This document shows, in pieces, positions 63,136 to 64,000 of a stretch of 64,000 nt of DNA (positions are counted from its first letter, which is position 1; every line of letters starts with the position of its first letter). The position numbers and the translations under genes were made by a program. Origin of the DNA: Gemmatimonadota bacterium (lineage in GTDB: Bacteria; Gemmatimonadota; Gemmatimonadetes; Gemmatimonadales; Gemmatimonadaceae); assembly GCA_020161135.1 (NCBI GenBank), contig JAIUOB010000003.1:124001-188000 (forward strand), read 5' to 3'. The notes below the pieces were generated by a model. It was given only the letters and a program-made list of their open reading frames with translations. It was not told the origin of the DNA and made no database searches.

Positions 63136-64000
63136 ATGCCGCAGACTGTCCTCATGATCACGCCGGGCTACCCCGGCGAAATGCCGCTCTTCACGCGTGG
63201 GCTGTCGGAGCAGGGGGCGACCGTCCTCGGCGTGGCGAATGGGCCCGCGCATGAGCTGCCCGAGCTCGCGAAGCGGCACCTTGCGGACTATCTGCAGGTG
63301 CCGGACCTCTTCACCGACACGCCGAGTGCGATCGCGCAGCTGCGCCGGTGGCTCGGCGCGCGCACGCTCGACCGGGTCTGCTGCCTGTGGGAGCCCGGCA
63401 TCGAGGTCGCCGCGCAGATCCGCGAGGCCCTGGGCGTGCCGGGGCAGTCGTACGAGCAGGCCATCAGGTTCCGCAACAAGGACCTCATGAAGCAGGCGCT
63501 CGCGGAGGGGGGCGTGCGCGTGCCGCATCATGCCGTCGCCAGCTCGGCGGCCGAGGTGTGGGCGGCGGCGGAGCAGGTGGGGTATCCGCTCATCATCAAG
63601 CCGATCGCCGGGGCCGGCTCGCAGGACACCTTCCGCTGCGACGACGCCGCCGACGTGACCAGGGCGCTCGCGCAGCTCGGGCACATCGCCACCGTCGACG
63701 TCGAGGAATTCATCGATGGCGAGGAGTACACCTTCGACACCATTTGCGCGAACGGGGCCATCGAGTACTTCCACATCGGATTTTATCGGCCGCGCCCGCT
63801 CGTGGCACGCACCAACGAGTGGATCTCGCCGCAGACCCTGAGCTACAAGCACGTCGACGACCCCCGCTTGGCCGGCGGCCGTGCCATGGGCGCCCGCGTG
63901 CTCGAGGTGCTCGGCTACGAGCGGGGCTACACGCACATGGAGTGGTATCTCAAGAGCGACGGCGAAGCGGTGTTCGGCGAAGTGGCCGCGCGTCCCCCCG
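63136..64000 (+). CDS. ATP-grasp enzyme, copy 2 (3' end outside window)
   Basis: An open frame from ATG 63136 (MPQTVLMITPGYPGEMPLFT) runs off the window after 288 codons. It shows RFRNKDLMKQALAEGGVRVP, YPLIIKPIAGAGSQDTF, VDVEEFIDGEEYTFDTI and ends in FGEVAARPP, just where the metal-binding motif of the family stands. It parallels the preceding gene over its whole length and starts 53 bp after it, so the two are probably one operon, perhaps making a small amide-linked product. Confidence 0.82.
   Translation, partial: MPQTVLMITPGYPGEMPLFTRGLSEQGATVLGVANGPAHELPELAKRHLADYLQVPDLFTDTPSAIAQLRRWLGARTLDRVCCLWEPGIEVAAQIREALGVPGQSYEQAIRFRNKDLMKQALAEGGVRVPHHAVASSAAEVWAAAEQVGYPLIIKPIAGAGSQDTFRCDDAADVTRALAQLGHIATVDVEEFIDGEEYTFDTICANGAIEYFHIGFYRPRPLVARTNEWISPQTLSYKHVDDPRLAGGRAMGARVLEVLGYERGYTHMEWYLKSDGEAVFGEVAARPP

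Noticed and set aside
1..64000. CRISPR array or rRNA genes
   Set aside because: No regularly spaced repeats of CRISPR length and no rRNA sequence were seen on either strand.

Overview
The window looks like chromosomal DNA of a GC-rich, Gram-negative soil-type bacterium. Outer-membrane TonB receptor, TolC and CusA-type proteins, many lipoproteins and CarboxypepD_reg/TonB-plug proteins fit Gemmatimonadota (Gemmatimonas/Gemmatirosa-like). That taxon is my inference from gene style; no rRNA or other decisive marker is present. Several genes appear to be transcribed from leaderless promoters with a TANNTT element 5-7 nt before the ATG.

Left chromosomal part (1-21.4 kb). A cobalamin riboswitch precedes a five-gene B12 uptake operon: substrate-binding lipoprotein, BtuC permease, BtuD ATPase, BtuB-like TonB receptor and a repeat-like surface lipoprotein that may be a functional analogue of Bacteroides BtuG. 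Every junction overlaps by 4 bp. Next come recO, a tiny secreted protein that is almost entirely a T9SS/FlgD-like C-terminal domain, clpB, two envelope glycosyltransferases, an N-formylglutamate amidohydrolase-like lipoprotein coupled to tadA, several small envelope proteins, and on the minus strand ppk1 and a D-2-hydroxyacid dehydrogenase.

Genomic island (21.4-54.2 kb). It is bounded by a 39-bp perfect direct repeat that is the 5' half of tRNA-Ser(CGA). The left copy is a stump next to a tyrosine recombinase; the right copy is completed to an intact tRNA. Cargo from the left: integrase, small unknown genes, a putative solitary restriction-type nuclease, and then about 20 kb of copper resistance. 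The copper part has a CusCBA-like RND pump with the three CusA copper methionines at exact spacing, CopD, Met/His-rich lipoproteins, a DUF4198 protein, an outer-membrane factor, a Tat multicopper oxidase, a BlaI/CopY-type repressor with a membrane M56/M48-like protease, CopC, two DUF4440/NTF2-like proteins, a PepSY protein and a CPH-type copper ATPase. Six palindromic sites TTTA-N7-TAAA lie in front of the copper transcription units, so I propose one copper regulon controlled by the BlaI-type repressor.

The right third of the island holds an hsdS C-terminal remnant and a tightly overlapping operon. That operon encodes a frameshifted four-helix membrane protein, a vWA protein with a complete MIDAS, a STAS-like protein, a VirD4/TraG-like ATPase and an unknown protein. 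I do not recognise this set as a described system. A 17-bp repeat (GGTGAGGGATCCGGGGC) recurs through the island, twice inside gene 3' ends.

Right chromosomal part (54.2-64 kb). Two tRNA-Ser genes are followed by a CnoX/YbbN-like thioredoxin, two tandem CarboxypepD_reg plus plug-like proteins without a barrel, an M28 peptidase, an FG-GAP/ASPIC-UnbV lipoprotein, a small secreted protein and two adjacent ATP-grasp enzymes, the second cut by the window end.
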